A DNA stretch of 64,000 bases from the NCBI RefSeq assembly GCF_000829435.1, contig NZ_JXRP01000009.1, positions 124,001 to 188,000 on the forward strand, in the 5' to 3' direction. Positions 1-10,200 of the stretch are shown one piece after another. Source of the DNA: Jeotgalibacillus soli. Lineage in GTDB: Bacteria > Bacillota > Bacilli > Bacillales > Jeotgalibacillaceae. The translations under genes and the position numbers were made by a program. The notes beneath the pieces were generated by a model, which searched no databases, was not told where the DNA came from, and saw only the letters and a program-made list of their open reading frames with translations. Each line of letters opens with the position of its first letter. Within the stretch, counting starts at the first letter, position 1.

Positions 1-2
1 AT

Positions 3-362
3 GATCTTGATCTGATAGGAATGTTTGCTGAAATTTATGATCCATATCGTGCGAAAGACCATGACTTTGGCGGGATTAAAGTAATGGATCCGTTCGTTCG
101 CCGCGAGGTATTGTCACACCTTGGCTATCAGCGTCTTGACTTCTCTTATGTTCACCCAGCGTGGACAAACGAAGGAGAAGCAGTAATGGAGCTGGATCTT
201 TGCTTCCTGCCTTTTAAAGAAGAGATTACTTCTTTAAAAGCAAGCTTCGTTCGTGACTTTATCACAACCTATTATTCAGTCCTATCCAATAAACCGCAGG
301 CGTGGCATGATATGGTCGATAACCTGGATGAAATGGATGACATTCAGCTTCGCGCTCTGTAA
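3..362 (+). CDS. C-terminal part of a protein cut by the window edge, possibly GNAT-like
   Basis: The frame is open from the first bases of the window and runs to a TAA at 360-362, so the true start probably lies upstream. The first in-frame ATG (position 21) sits right behind a weak AGGA and is not a convincing start. About 119 residues are visible, acidic and soluble, with motifs such as GGIKVMDPFVRRE and LDLCFLPF. The RRE..LGYQRLDF stretch resembles the end of some Bacillus GNAT acetyltransferases, but that is a weak impression. A hairpin terminator follows, so this gene ends its transcription unit. No function is claimed. Confidence 0.6.
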   Translation, partial: DLDLIGMFAEIYDPYRAKDHDFGGIKVMDPFVRREVLSHLGYQRLDFSYVHPAWTNEGEAVMELDLCFLPFKEEITSLKASFVRDFITTYYSVLSNKPQAWHDMVDNLDEMDDIQLRAL

Positions 363-385
363 AAGCTAAATAAACTCTGCCTTCA

Positions 386-416
386 AACCCTCCCTATTGA
401 ATTAGGGGGGGTTGTT
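386..416 (+). terminator. Intrinsic terminator after the partial gene
   Basis: AACCCTCCC (386-394) pairs with GGGGGGGTT (405-413), followed by a short T-rich tail. A possible TTG start at 412 for the next gene would lie inside this hairpin, which argues against that start. Confidence 0.6.
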
Positions 417-465
417 CAGTATAGTGAAACGTATAATCGACACTTTTACAAAGGCAGGGATGAAG

Positions 466-1344
466 ATGAAATCAAATGAGTTTGCAGCAATGATCGAACG
501 CATGAAAGAAACGCATGCTAAACTGATAGAGCCATCTCATTTGGTTCATTTTTCATATTATAAAACGGATGAAGAATACTCATTTTTCAGTGAAGAACCG
601 GGTATTCTCTTTGTTTTATCAGGAGAAAAGGAGTACCAAATTGGTGACGATGAGCTGCGTACGCTGAAACAGGGGGAATATCTCTTTTTTCCAAAGGGAG
701 TAACGGTTCACATTGAAGTAGAAAGCGGAACAAGCAGCTTGCTTGTTCCGTTAAAGAAAGAACTGACGGAGCATTTTGTAGATTTACTGCGAAAATACCG
801 CAATTTTTCTCCTGAACTATTGGAGGCTCCAAACCGCGTATGTATTATGCAGGAAGGATGGTCTGAGTCCATCGAGGAAGCATTGCTTAAGCTTCTCCGT
901 TCTCATGCTGATGGTAATGATTACTTTAGCCATCTCGCCCTAAGTGAGATTCTGTATTATATTTTCCCGAATGAACATATGCTATCGAAAATCTCTTATA
1001 TTATGGATAATTACTACTACCCCGATCCGGTTCGAAGGGTAGAGAGCTATATTTTAGAAAACTATCATCAGCCAATTAGAAAAGAGCATATTGTAGAAGT
1101 GGCGAGGGTAAGCGAGTCACATTTGAACCGCCTTTATAATAAATATGTTTTGATGTCGCCAATGGAACGGTTAGCAACGATCCGGATGGAGCAGGCTGCT
1201 CTTCTTTTACGCAACCGCTCATTGACGGTCACAAATGCAGCTGGACAAGTCGGCTATCAAAGTATGTCTGCTTTTGTAAATCAGTTCAAAAAGATGTTTG
1301 GTGTCTCTCCAAAGGATTTTCAATCAAATGCGGGGAAAAAATAA
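466..1344 (+). CDS. AraC-family transcriptional regulator with N-terminal cupin sensor
   Basis: A 292-residue regulator. Residues about 20-120 look like a cupin-type sensor domain (GILFVLSGEKEYQIGD, then LKQGEYLFFPKGVTVHIE). The last 100 residues form the double helix-turn-helix of the AraC/XylS family, with the typical second-helix signature GYQSMSAFVNQFKKMFGVSPKDF. Such proteins bind a small ligand through the cupin and activate or repress nearby genes; the ligand cannot be read from sequence. I prefer the ATG at 466 (GGCAGGG about 8 bases upstream) over the ATG at 460 and over a TTG at 412, which lies in the preceding terminator. Its natural target could be the downstream amylase, but no evidence shows this. 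Confidence 0.88.
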   Translation: MKSNEFAAMIERMKETHAKLIEPSHLVHFSYYKTDEEYSFFSEEPGILFVLSGEKEYQIGDDELRTLKQGEYLFFPKGVTVHIEVESGTSSLLVPLKKELTEHFVDLLRKYRNFSPELLEAPNRVCIMQEGWSESIEEALLKLLRSHADGNDYFSHLALSEILYYIFPNEHMLSKISYIMDNYYYPDPVRRVESYILENYHQPIRKEHIVEVARVSESHLNRLYNKYVLMSPMERLATIRMEQAALLLRNRSLTVTNAAGQVGYQSMSAFVNQFKKMFGVSPKDFQSNAGKK

Positions 1345-1373
1345 CATTTCCCCGCAAAAATTATAAATTTCTG

Positions 1374-1408
1374 CCCCGCGATGCCAAAACATGGATTGTG
1401 GGGTTTTT
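1374..1408 (+). terminator. Intrinsic terminator of the AraC-type gene
   Basis: CCCCGCGAT pairs (two G-T wobbles) with ATTGTGGGG, followed by TTTTTCTTTG. A second hairpin (TGCGGGGAAA/TTTCCCCGCA, 1329-1356) spans the stop codon but is followed by A's, so it is not a terminator on this strand. Confidence 0.7.
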
Positions 1409-1497
1409 CTTTGTATAGGTCTTTTGAAAGAGGGCTAGATCACTTCTCTTAATTTCGTATTTCTTCATAAATGCGGCGTTTGTAGCACCCTATCTAG

Positions 1498-1545
1498 TGT
1501 TGCACAGATGTTGCATTAAATCTTGATTTAACAAGGAATGCAACA
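1498..1545. promoter_or_regulatory. Cluster of TGTTGCA repeats, possible operator
   Basis: TGTTGCA occurs at 1498-1504 and 1509-1515 as an 11-base-spaced direct repeat (one helical turn), and inverted as TGCAACA at 1539-1545. The second and third copies form a 9-bp inverted repeat (1509-1517/1537-1545). The cluster lies just upstream of the amylase promoter in an otherwise empty 300-base gap. The spacing suggests a protein-binding site, perhaps for the neighbouring AraC-type regulator; that is inference. Confidence 0.4.
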
Positions 1546-1569
1546 GATTTCCTATTTTTTAGAAAAGGA

Positions 1570-1599
1570 TTGAGCTTTTGTATGGCAGCAGATTAATAT
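1570..1599 (+). promoter_or_regulatory. Sigma-A-like promoter of the amylase gene
   Basis: TTGAGC (1570-1575), an 18-base spacer and TAATAT (1594-1599). A cre-like site lies immediately downstream at the expected transcription start. Confidence 0.55.
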
Positions 1600-1604
1600 A
1601 GTAT

Positions 1605-1619
1605 AAGTAAGCGTTTTCA
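1605..1619. promoter_or_regulatory. cre site (CcpA operator) at the amylase promoter
   Basis: AAGTAAGCGTTTTCA matches the Bacillus cre consensus WTGNAANCGNWNNCW at all but one fixed position. It overlaps the expected transcription start. That is the position of amyO at the B. subtilis amylase gene, where CcpA binding blocks initiation when glucose is present. Confidence 0.65.
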
Positions 1620-1650
1620 ATATTTTGATAATGAAGGAGGATGGGAGAAC

Positions 1651-4320
1651 GTGATGAGGAAAAGTATAATCTTTTTGCTGGGATTGGTACTTTTATTAGG
1701 GGCTTTTGTGGAACCGTTTGCGCAAACTCGCAATGCGGAAGCCGCAGGGGAAAAAGTGTATGAGAATGTAGTACTGCGAGGGCAGGCGCCGTTAAGCTGG
1801 GATGGCAGCAATAACCCGCTGACCTATGATGAGACAGAAGGTGTATGGAAAAGCGGCCCGGTTACGTTAAATGGAGGTATAACGTTTGAGTACAAATTTG
1901 TTATGGACGGCAGCTGGCTTGATGGAGAGAACTTGCGTTTTTCTGTACCTCAAACAGGGGACTACATCTTTGTTTTTGACACATCTGATGAGCGGAAAGT
2001 GGATGTGCGTTTAGCGTCTGAATATACTGGATCGCTTACCTTACAGTTGACCGTGCCAGATGAAACGCCTGAATGGGTGGTGCCGACAGTGGCAACGAGT
2101 GAGAACGGCTTTAGCTACAGTGTAGCGCCGCTTGAGCGCAATGGAGACATTTATACAATTGAGCTGTTTGGTGAAGCTGGACAAGAACTCGAATACGTCT
2201 ACGGGCTGGGTGATCAAAAGTACCGCGAAGTCATTGCGGAAAATCGTAAAGCGGTTTTTGCTGAAGAAGGCAAAGTGATTCATGATAAGGTCACAGAGTG
2301 GACAGGATTGCCCGTAGCAAAAAATGTAACGCATCAATTTAATCATGACCCTTACATACCGTCACCACATGAGGACGTGACCGTAAGAGTTGAGGTAGAG
2401 CATTATGGCCCGATTGATCAAGGCGGTATTTACTATACGACAAATGGAGAAAGTCCTGCAGGTGCGCGGGGTGAAGCTGCTACTGGAACATTTTCACCTT
2501 TAACATTGATTGAAACGAGTGAAGAAAACGGATTGAAGCATTCTGTCTTGACTGGGATTATTCCTGGACAGAAGGATGGGACACCGGTTAAATACGTAAC
2601 AGACGTATGGGCAGCAGACGGTGCAGGGTCCCAGTATGCGGACACGAACAGCCTGACGTCTGAAGAAGCGACAGAATTTGCCTATTACGTAGAGGATTAT
2701 TCTTCACCTGAATGGGCGAAGGAAGCAGTCATTTATCACATTTTTGTCGATCGCTTCTTTGATGGAAATGAAGAAAATAATTATGACGTAAACCCAAATC
2801 TGCCTGTGGAGGAAGGATTAAAAGGCTGGATGGGTGGAGATCTTGAAGGCGTTATAGAACAATTGGATTACATTGAGGATCTTGGGGTGAACACGCTGTG
2901 GCTGTCACCGGTATTTGAAGGTCCATATTCGCACGGCTATCACCCTGCTGATTATACAGCGATAGATCCGAGTTTTGGTACGGTAGAAGTAATGGAAGAG
3001 CTAATAGAAGAGGCGCATGACCGCGATATGAAAGTGATTTATGATTTCGTTCCTAACCATACCTCCAGTCAGCATCCATTTTTCCAGGATGCATTAGCAA
3101 ATGGGGTAAATAGCCCGTACTATGACTGGTATACGTTTTATGAGGATGGAAGCTATGAAACCTTTTACGGCATTGGTGAGCTGCCTCAGTTTAATAATGA
3201 CAATGAAGAAGCGCGTGACTATATGCTAAATGAAGTGGTGCCGTTTTGGCTGGAGGAGCTGGAATTTGACGGTTTCCGCTTAGATTATGCGAAGGGTCCA
3301 AGCTTCAGCTTCTGGGTGGACTTCCGCGATAAAGTAAAGTCGATTGACCCTGATATGTATATATTCGGTGAGGTGTGGGACAGCCGCAAAACGATTGCTT
3401 CTTATGGAGGCAAGCTGGATGGCGCGCTTGATTTTTCCTTCCACGACACATTTAAAGGAACCTTTGCCTTTGGCGGTTCCATGGAGTCAGTGGCGAACTA
3501 TGTACTGGAAAATGAACAAACATACCACCCTGAATTTGTTCCGACGACGTTCTTGGATAACCACGATGTTCCGCGCTTTCTATATGAAGCTGGAAATGAT
3601 CCAAATAAGCTTAAGCTTGCTTCCTTTACCCAGTTTATGCTTCCGGGATCACCCGTTATTTATTATGGAACGGAGATCGGTATGACGCAAAGTGCCAATC
3701 ATAATGATTATTCTGATTGGAGGGACCGCTGGTATCGAGAAATGATGATATGGGAGGAAGAGAAGCAAAATCTTGATCTCTATGCCCACTACGAGGAAAT
3801 GATTGAGCTTCGAGGAGAATATGAGGCGTTGATACATGGTGATTTTAGTGTACTAGAAGTCAATCATGATGTGCTTCTTTTTGAACGAAGCATTGAGGAT
3901 GAGCGTGTGATTGTGGCTGTTAATAAAGGTACAGCAGCTGCACTTGCGTTGGATGAGGAATTAATGCTCGAGAACATTCAAACAGGAGAGCAAATTAAAA
4001 CGAGCGAGCTTACCCTCGAAGCTGCTTCATTTGCTGCGTATGAAGTAATGAATGAAGAAATCGAATCTGTTACACTTAGAGGAGTGGGCAAGGATGCTGA
4101 GCTTTATTTTGATAAAAAAGAAGGGGTGTGGCGTTCGGAGCGCATTCACCTGAAAAACAAGAAAAAAGTAACATTCGAGTATGTAGTAAATGGTGAGAAT
4201 TCGACAGGTTCATTAATTTTCACACCAAAAAAAGGCGGACCTTATGAATTCATTTTTGACCCGCAAAAACCAACGAAAGTCACAGTGCTGCACACTAGCG
4301 ATAAAAAGGGTAAAAAATAG
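1651..4320 (+). CDS. Secreted multidomain GH13 alpha-amylase/neopullulanase-type enzyme
   Basis: An 889-residue secreted starch-degrading enzyme starting at GTG 1651, 10 bases after GGAGG. Residues 1-31 are a signal peptide (FLLGLVLLLGAFVEPFA core). Residues about 35-120 form a small beta module with VVLRG...EGVWKS...FEYKF; a second and third beta/E-set region follow (about 120-345). The GH13 catalytic barrel spans about 353-770 and has its residues: nucleophile D545 in GFRLDYAKG, acid/base E574 in FGEVWD and D636 in FLDNHD. After the beta domain, the last 80 residues (VTLRG...EGVWRS...FEYVV) repeat the first module. It would cleave alpha-glucans outside the cell. The exact subfamily is not certain. 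Confidence 0.92.
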   Translation: MMRKSIIFLLGLVLLLGAFVEPFAQTRNAEAAGEKVYENVVLRGQAPLSWDGSNNPLTYDETEGVWKSGPVTLNGGITFEYKFVMDGSWLDGENLRFSVPQTGDYIFVFDTSDERKVDVRLASEYTGSLTLQLTVPDETPEWVVPTVATSENGFSYSVAPLERNGDIYTIELFGEAGQELEYVYGLGDQKYREVIAENRKAVFAEEGKVIHDKVTEWTGLPVAKNVTHQFNHDPYIPSPHEDVTVRVEVEHYGPIDQGGIYYTTNGESPAGARGEAATGTFSPLTLIETSEENGLKHSVLTGIIPGQKDGTPVKYVTDVWAADGAGSQYADTNSLTSEEATEFAYYVEDYSSPEWAKEAVIYHIFVDRFFDGNEENNYDVNPNLPVEEGLKGWMGGDLEGVIEQLDYIEDLGVNTLWLSPVFEGPYSHGYHPADYTAIDPSFGTVEVMEELIEEAHDRDMKVIYDFVPNHTSSQHPFFQDALANGVNSPYYDWYTFYEDGSYETFYGIGELPQFNNDNEEARDYMLNEVVPFWLEELEFDGFRLDYAKGPSFSFWVDFRDKVKSIDPDMYIFGEVWDSRKTIASYGGKLDGALDFSFHDTFKGTFAFGGSMESVANYVLENEQTYHPEFVPTTFLDNHDVPRFLYEAGNDPNKLKLASFTQFMLPGSPVIYYGTEIGMTQSANHNDYSDWRDRWYREMMIWEEEKQNLDLYAHYEEMIELRGEYEALIHGDFSVLEVNHDVLLFERSIEDERVIVAVNKGTAAALALDEELMLENIQTGEQIKTSELTLEAASFAAYEVMNEEIESVTLRGVGKDAELYFDKKEGVWRSERIHLKNKKKVTFEYVVNGENSTGSLIFTPKKGGPYEFIFDPQKPTKVTVLHTSDKKGKK

Positions 4321-4327
4321 ACAAAAG

Positions 4328-4359
4328 AAGAAGTGCGTCCTTGCGGCGTGCTTCTTTTT
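4328..4359 (+). terminator. Intrinsic terminator of the amylase gene
   Basis: A 12-bp stem (AAGAAGTGCGTC with GGCGTGCTTCTT, including G-T pairs) with a four-base loop, ending in TTTTT. Confidence 0.8.
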
Positions 4360-4378
4360 GGTTTGTTGCAGTTTATAG

Positions 4379-4866
4379 TACAAACTTTCAATTGAGAAAA
4401 CGGCCTCTATAGTTAAGCGAGTAAATGCTATGCTTGATCTAAGTCTCAATGAAACTCTATTTGCATACGAACCGCATAGGAACGAGATGATGGAAGAGGC
4501 AAAAAGACAAATAGATGAGTTTCTGCACCTATTGTATCCATTAAAGATGGTGTTGCGGTTATCCCGTTAATTGGTACGATCGATCATGATAGAGCCGCAT
4601 ATATACTAGAAAAGGTTGTTCCAAAAATTGCTGAATTAGACCTTACATGTCTTGTTGCAGATTTTTCAGGCATATTAATGTTTGATATAGAGATCGCAGA
4701 TTATTTATATAAGATCGAGGTTATTCTAGCTTTATTAGGAATTGATACAATTGTGACCGGTCTCCGTCCTGAGCTGGCTCGAACAGTTGTGGATGCTGGT
4801 ATTGATATGTCTTCTATAAACACCTTTGCCCACGTTAAACAAGCATTAGAAAGTATTGAAAGGTAG
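4379..4866 (+). pseudogene. Broken RsbR-type STAS-domain stressosome protein
   Basis: Reading across frames recovers the C-terminal part of an RsbR paralogue. In one frame come RVNAMLDLSLNETLFAY and MMEEAKRQIDE. After a one-base loss near 4520 the next frame gives APIVSIKDGVAVIPLIGTID, then DFSGILMFDIEIADY and GLRPELARTVVDAGI, the classic STAS motifs. The start of the gene is missing: a stop interrupts the frame just upstream, and the remnant begins only about 20 bases after the amylase terminator. RsbR proteins scaffold the stressosome that controls sigma-B. This copy cannot make an intact protein. Confidence 0.75.
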
Positions 4867-4972
4867 TAAGCTTATCATTTTATGAAAAATCTAACAAACT
4901 AGTAGGAATTTTCTCCGATGATATCGAAATACTTAGGAGAACGAAATAAATGCAGTAGGAGGTTTTACACCA

Positions 4973-6754
4973 ATGCTAACATTTTCTAAGCCTGATGTAG
5001 AGAATTTTTTCCAGACGTTTGGTATTCAGACTTTTACCGTGAGTCCCGATGAGTCACAAATCGTTTTTAGTACAAATTTAAACGGTAAGTACAATCTATG
5101 GGCGATGGACCTGCCAAATGTTTTTCCATACCCATTAAGCTTTCATAACCAAAGCTGCGAGGCGCTGGCGTATGATAAAAATGGGAAATTTATTATTGCT
5201 GTTATGGATAAGGATGGCGACGAAAACGGGCAGATTTATGCATTGCCGCCACAGGGTGGGGTTTTAAAGCCGATTCGTATACAGGAAGGCGCTCGCCATA
5301 TGAATCCGATGATTTCTGAAGATGGAAGTAAACTATACTACACGTCGACAAAGGAAGATGCCACTTTCTTAAAAAGCTATATTTATAGCCTTGCATCTGG
5401 AGAAGAGGAGGTACTCATCCACGGAGAAGACGCAGCTACTTTTTTGCTGGCAAAAAGCCCGGAGGAAAAAAGCTTTGCTTACATAAAGACCTATGCCAAT
5501 ACATATGCCCTAGCTTACGTAAAATTTGAGGGTGAGGATATTCTTCTTACCCCAAATACAAATCCGCAGCATACGGTCTCAGATGCAGTCTTCGTTTCTG
5601 AGACAGAAATCTATTTGATTACGAATTACCAAGAGGATTACTCTTACTTAGCTAAATTTGATTTAGACAAAAAGGAATTTTTAAAAATAACCCAGCTTGA
5701 GAATGAAGACTTCATTGACTTGAAATTTGATAAATCAACAAACTCTCTCTATATTGTCAGTCAAAACGGTGTTAAGGACAATTTATTTAATTATCAATTA
5801 TCAAATGAAACGATTGAAAAAATAGATGCTCCTATAAGTGTTATTGAACAATTGTCAGTTTCCAAGTCAGGCAATCTGTATTTATTAGGCCGCTCTGCAA
5901 CTCGTCCGTTTAATCTTTATCAGCGCAAAAATGGTGAATGGACTTCTTTAACAAACTATGGGGTTCCGGGTGTAAGAGAAGAGGATTTAGTAGAGCCTGA
6001 GGTCGTTTCCTATCCTTCATTTGATGGATTAACAATTGAAGCACTGTTTTTTAAAGCGAAACAAGAAAATAGCAATGGTCATGTCATTTTATGGCCGCAT
6101 GGCGGACCGCAGCATGCGGAACGAGCCTTCTTTCGCTCGCTATTCCAGTTTTTAGTGCACCGTGGATACAGTATTTTTGCGCCTAACTTCCGGGGGTCAA
6201 CAGGATACGGGCTCGCCTTTACAAAAATGGTAGAAGGCGATTGGGGACACGGACCAAGATTGGATAACATTCATGGACTGGAATGGCTTATTGAACAGGG
6301 CTATGCTGATCGTGATAAAGTTTTGCTGATGGGTGGAAGCTATGGCGGATATATGGCATTGCTGCTGCACGGAAGACATCCTGAATACTTTAAAGCAGTC
6401 GTTGATATTTTTGGTGTAAGCAACTTGTTTAGCTTTATCAAATCCGTGCCGGAACATTGGAAACCGATTATGAAGCAGTGGGTTGGTGATCCAGCTGAGG
6501 ATAAAGAAAGACTTGAGAAAGATTCTCCTATTAACTACCTTGATACAATGACCAAGCCGATGCTTGTCATCCAAGGAGCAAAGGATCCTCGTGTAGTTAA
6601 GGCAGAATCAGATCAAATCGTTCAAGCATTAAAAGATGAAGAAAGAGAAGTGGACTACCTCGTACTCGATGATGAAGGCCACGGCTTCTCCAAAAAAGAA
6701 AATGAAATCAAAGTGTATCGCAAGGTGCTGGAGTTCTTTGATCAGCATATTTAA
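4973..6754 (+). CDS. S9-family serine peptidase (acylaminoacyl/dipeptidyl peptidase-like)
   Basis: A 593-residue cytoplasmic peptidase without a signal peptide. Residues about 1-330 form a beta-propeller with repeated strands such as MNPMISEDGSKLYYTSTKE, which restricts access to oligopeptides. The C-terminal alpha/beta hydrolase (about 345-593) carries the catalytic triad: S456 in GGSYGGYM, D538 in GAKDPRV and H570 in DEGHGF, plus WPHGGPQ for the oxyanion region. ATG 4973 lies 10 bases after AGGAGG. It probably trims short peptides for amino-acid recycling. A strong terminator follows, so it is a single-gene unit. Confidence 0.9.
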   Translation: MLTFSKPDVENFFQTFGIQTFTVSPDESQIVFSTNLNGKYNLWAMDLPNVFPYPLSFHNQSCEALAYDKNGKFIIAVMDKDGDENGQIYALPPQGGVLKPIRIQEGARHMNPMISEDGSKLYYTSTKEDATFLKSYIYSLASGEEEVLIHGEDAATFLLAKSPEEKSFAYIKTYANTYALAYVKFEGEDILLTPNTNPQHTVSDAVFVSETEIYLITNYQEDYSYLAKFDLDKKEFLKITQLENEDFIDLKFDKSTNSLYIVSQNGVKDNLFNYQLSNETIEKIDAPISVIEQLSVSKSGNLYLLGRSATRPFNLYQRKNGEWTSLTNYGVPGVREEDLVEPEVVSYPSFDGLTIEALFFKAKQENSNGHVILWPHGGPQHAERAFFRSLFQFLVHRGYSIFAPNFRGSTGYGLAFTKMVEGDWGHGPRLDNIHGLEWLIEQGYADRDKVLLMGGSYGGYMALLLHGRHPEYFKAVVDIFGVSNLFSFIKSVPEHWKPIMKQWVGDPAEDKERLEKDSPINYLDTMTKPMLVIQGAKDPRVVKAESDQIVQALKDEEREVDYLVLDDEGHGFSKKENEIKVYRKVLEFFDQHI

Positions 6755-6759
6755 ATGGT

Positions 6760-6804
6760 AAAATCAGCCGCTTAAGCAAAGCTTAGGCGGCTGATTTTAT
6801 TTTT
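6760..6804 (+). terminator. Intrinsic terminator of the S9 peptidase gene
   Basis: AAAATCAGCCGC(C)TAAGC-type long stem (6760-6777 with 6781-6798) with a short AAA loop, followed by ATTTTTG. Confidence 0.85.
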
Positions 6805-7265
6805 GATTGCCCGGGAAATGATAAAAAAATAACAGCTTTTGCAGCGGTCCATTCGGTTTGGCTACGCTAACGATCATGGCTGGCTTTAGCGCCGGGTTGA
6901 TTGGAGCTGATGTGGGAGAATCCTGCTTAGTAAAGTTTGTCAAAGGAAGACCCAACACTCACGACATGAGCCAAGGAACCTCTCGGACTGCCAGCGGTAA
7001 GCGAACACCTGAAGAGAAAATAACAGTTTAAATGAGGCGAAAAATTGACAATTCTCACCTTGACAATCACTGCATATCAGACAAAAGGATGAATGATATA
7101 CAAATAAGAATTGAATTATGCGTCAATAGGTGCAAAAAAATTTTTAATTACAGGTAAATAGTTTTAAATATTGGTAAATTTTCTAAATTTGTATGGTGAT
7201 AGCGATTTCCTTCTTATAACATAATAAGTGTTTCACAACTACAAAAATCGGAGGTTAGAAGGATT
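6805..7265. other. Intergenic stretch with one unassigned short open frame
   Basis: An open frame on the + strand (about 6828-7031) reads CSGPFGLATLTIMAGFSAGL and ends TPEEKITV, but it has no start codon with a ribosome site and I recognise no family. It may be a decayed gene fragment. From 7040 on the DNA is AT-rich, with two TTGACA hexamers (7045, 7060) that lack a matching -10, and a TATAAC region near 7215 that could serve the next gene. No firm promoter is called. Confidence 0.35.
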
Positions 7266-10200
7266 ATGAGTCGATTAATGAAGCAAGTCTCTCGTTTTGT
7301 CGTGGTGTTGCTTGTTCTCGGTTTAGCATTTCCTTACATGCAAGCTTCAAAAGCAACTGCAGCCGTAACAGAAACTTTTGATACACTCGATTTAACCGGT
7401 TCAAGCTATGTAAATGGATCATTTACTGGCGTAAATAACATCACGTGGACCTACACAGGAGGACGAATTTCAAACAGTGATGCATCATACAACATTGATG
7501 GAAAAGGAATCATGTTTCGCGATCCTGGAGCAGGCATCTTATCTTCAGCTATTGATGGCGGCATTTCTTCCTTAAGCATTGCTACAAAGGCTGCATTTAC
7601 ATCGACAAATACCCGTCAGCTGGAAGTGTATATAAACGATCAACTGATCGGTATAACTGAAAATGTACTAGCAGGAGAGGGAGCTTCAACCTTTACCTTC
7701 GAAAATATTAATGTAACAGGGCCTTTTACATTAAAATTTGTCAAAGTCGGCTCTGGTTCACAAATTGTATTAGATAACATAACCTGGACTACTAATGAAG
7801 AGGATCCTACGAGAGTTTCTCCTGTAACAGCGAGCATTCCAAGCGGACAGGTGATCTCAGGGGAAAGGGTGGAATTTTCTACATCTACACCGAAGGCGGA
7901 AATTTATTACTCATTAAACGGTGGCGAAGAGACACTTTACACAGGTCCAATTGAAATGACAGAGAATGCATCGTTTACCATTGTCGCACGTGCAGCTGAT
8001 TTAGAGGATAGCGCTCCAGCAGCCTATGCATATACGGTTGTAAAGCTTTCTACTGTAGCAGAGGCTAGAGAACAGGCAGCAGGCTCAACGGTTTCAACGT
8101 CAGGTATTGTAACAGCGGTGTTCGCCCAAGGCGGCGCAAATAATATTTACATGCAGGATGGTACAGCGGGTGTCGTGGTTCGTTCAACAGCTGTTGTTGA
8201 GATAGGGGACCAGATTCAGGCAGCTGGTGTGATCGAGGACTATAATGGCCTTACACAAATTAGCGCGCTGCCTTCAGATGTAACGGTGAAAGGTCAGACT
8301 GAGGTGCCTGCGGCGGCTGCAGTGCCTGCAACTGGGCTAGCTGAAGCACAGGAAGGAACACTTGTTGAGGCGAAAAACGTGACGATTGAATCTTTTGCAA
8401 GCGGTAATTACAGTGGAAAGGATGAAAATGGACAGCCGATTGTGATTCGTCCGGTTGATCCTTCCATTACGTTTGATACAGGAAGCACGTACGAGTCCGT
8501 TGTGGGGGTGGTAGGAGAGTTTGGAGGAACATATCAAATCGTTCCGCGTTCTATTAATGACATCATTGAAGACTCGAATCAAGTGAGCGCCGTTACAGCA
8601 ACACCAGCAGGAGGGTTCATTGCATCAGGCGATAAGGTCGAGCTTGCGACGCAAACAGAAGGCGCTGTTATTTATTATACAATAGACGGTTCAAGACCAA
8701 CTCCATCAAGCACTTTGTATGAAGATGGCATAGTGATTACACAAAACACAGTAATTCAAGCAATTGCTGTAAAAGAAGGTATGACAGTAAGTAAAGAAGT
8801 GTCCTTCCAGTTCATTATTCAAAAGGACGAAGTGCGCATCCATGACATTCAAGGGGCAGACCACTATTCACCTTATGAGGGTCTCTCGGTAGCGGATGTT
8901 CAAGGTGTGGTCACTTATGTAGTTAACCGAAACAGTTTCTATATGCAATCGCTTGAGCCGGATAACGACCCTCGCACATCGGAAGGCCTCCTCATATACC
9001 GTCCAAATCATGGCATGGTAAAAGGCAATCATGTAAAAGCAAGCGGTACGGTAATGGAGTACTTTGTTGAGGGGTATGCAGACCGGGCGCAAAATGATTT
9101 GCCAGTGACGCAAATTAATGCAACAGGTGTTCAAAAGATTGCGGACATTGTCCCGCTTTCGGAACCAATTGTCATTGGCGGACCAGATGGCGTGGATATT
9201 CCAACACAAATTATTGATAATGATGGTCTGACAGCCTTTGAACCAGAAGAGGATGGTATTGACTTTTATGAAAGTATTGAAGGAATGCTTGTCACGGTAG
9301 ACGGGGCAACAGTGAGCGGTCCTCAAAGGTATGGTGAAGTGGCTGTTATTGCAAATCACGGAGAAAACGAGATCTACTCTCGTGCTGGCGGTGCATTGCT
9401 AAAAGCAGATGACTTCAATCCGGAGCGCTTGACACTCGATCTTAATGACGAGCGATTAGTTGTAAAGTCAGGAGACATCATGGCATCACCCGCTGAAGGA
9501 GTAATGAGCTATGGATTTGGAAAATATAAAGTATTAGCGAGTGAAGGAACGGTACCAACGTTTGAAGATGGAGGTCTGCAGCCTGGGGCTACAACGATTA
9601 CACCAGATGAGAATCAGCTGACCATTGGAGCTTACAATATTGAAAATTTCTCAGCCAATGCGTCGCATACAAGTGATGAGAAAGTAACCCGCATTGCCCA
9701 GTCCATCATTTCAGATTTACATTCACCTGATATTATTGGGCTAGTTGAGGTACAGGATGGCAGCGGTCCAACGGATGATGGAACAGTGGCTGGTGATGAA
9801 AGCTTTCAGCGATTAATTGACGAAATTGCAAGACTTGGCGGTCCAGCTTATACATTTACTGAAATTGCGCCCAAGGATAAGCAAGATGGCGGACAGCCAG
9901 GAGGAAATATTCGAAACGGCTTCCTGTACAACCCTGATCGCGTTGAACTGACGGCAGGAGCGCCTGGAAGCCCATCAGAGGCTGTAGGATATGAAAGTGG
10001 ACAGCTAACCTCAAACCCTGGAAGAATTGATCCTGCTGGCTTTATGAATACACGTAAGCCGCTTGCGGCACAGTTTACCTTTAATGAGGAAGACGTCATT
10101 GTAATAGCGAATCATTTCAATTCAAAGGGCGGGGATCAGCCGCTGTTTGGTCAAAATCAGCCGCCGGTACTAAGCAGTGAAGCGCAGCGTATAGAGCTTG

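Noticed and set aside
412-465. N-terminal extension of the AraC-type regulator from TTG 412
   Set aside because: The codon lies inside the hairpin terminator of the preceding gene; the ATG at 466 has a better-spaced ribosome site.
1329-1356. Hairpin over the stop codon of the AraC-type gene as terminator
   Set aside because: It is followed by A's on the coding strand; the hairpin at 1374-1408 has the T-run.
7045-7090. TTGACA hexamers as promoter of the nuclease gene
   Set aside because: No -10-like hexamer lies 16-18 bases downstream of either copy.
8868-9359. 163-codon open frame on the minus strand
   Set aside because: It lies entirely within the secreted nuclease gene, has no ribosome site and gives a low-complexity, cysteine-rich composition typical of antisense frames.
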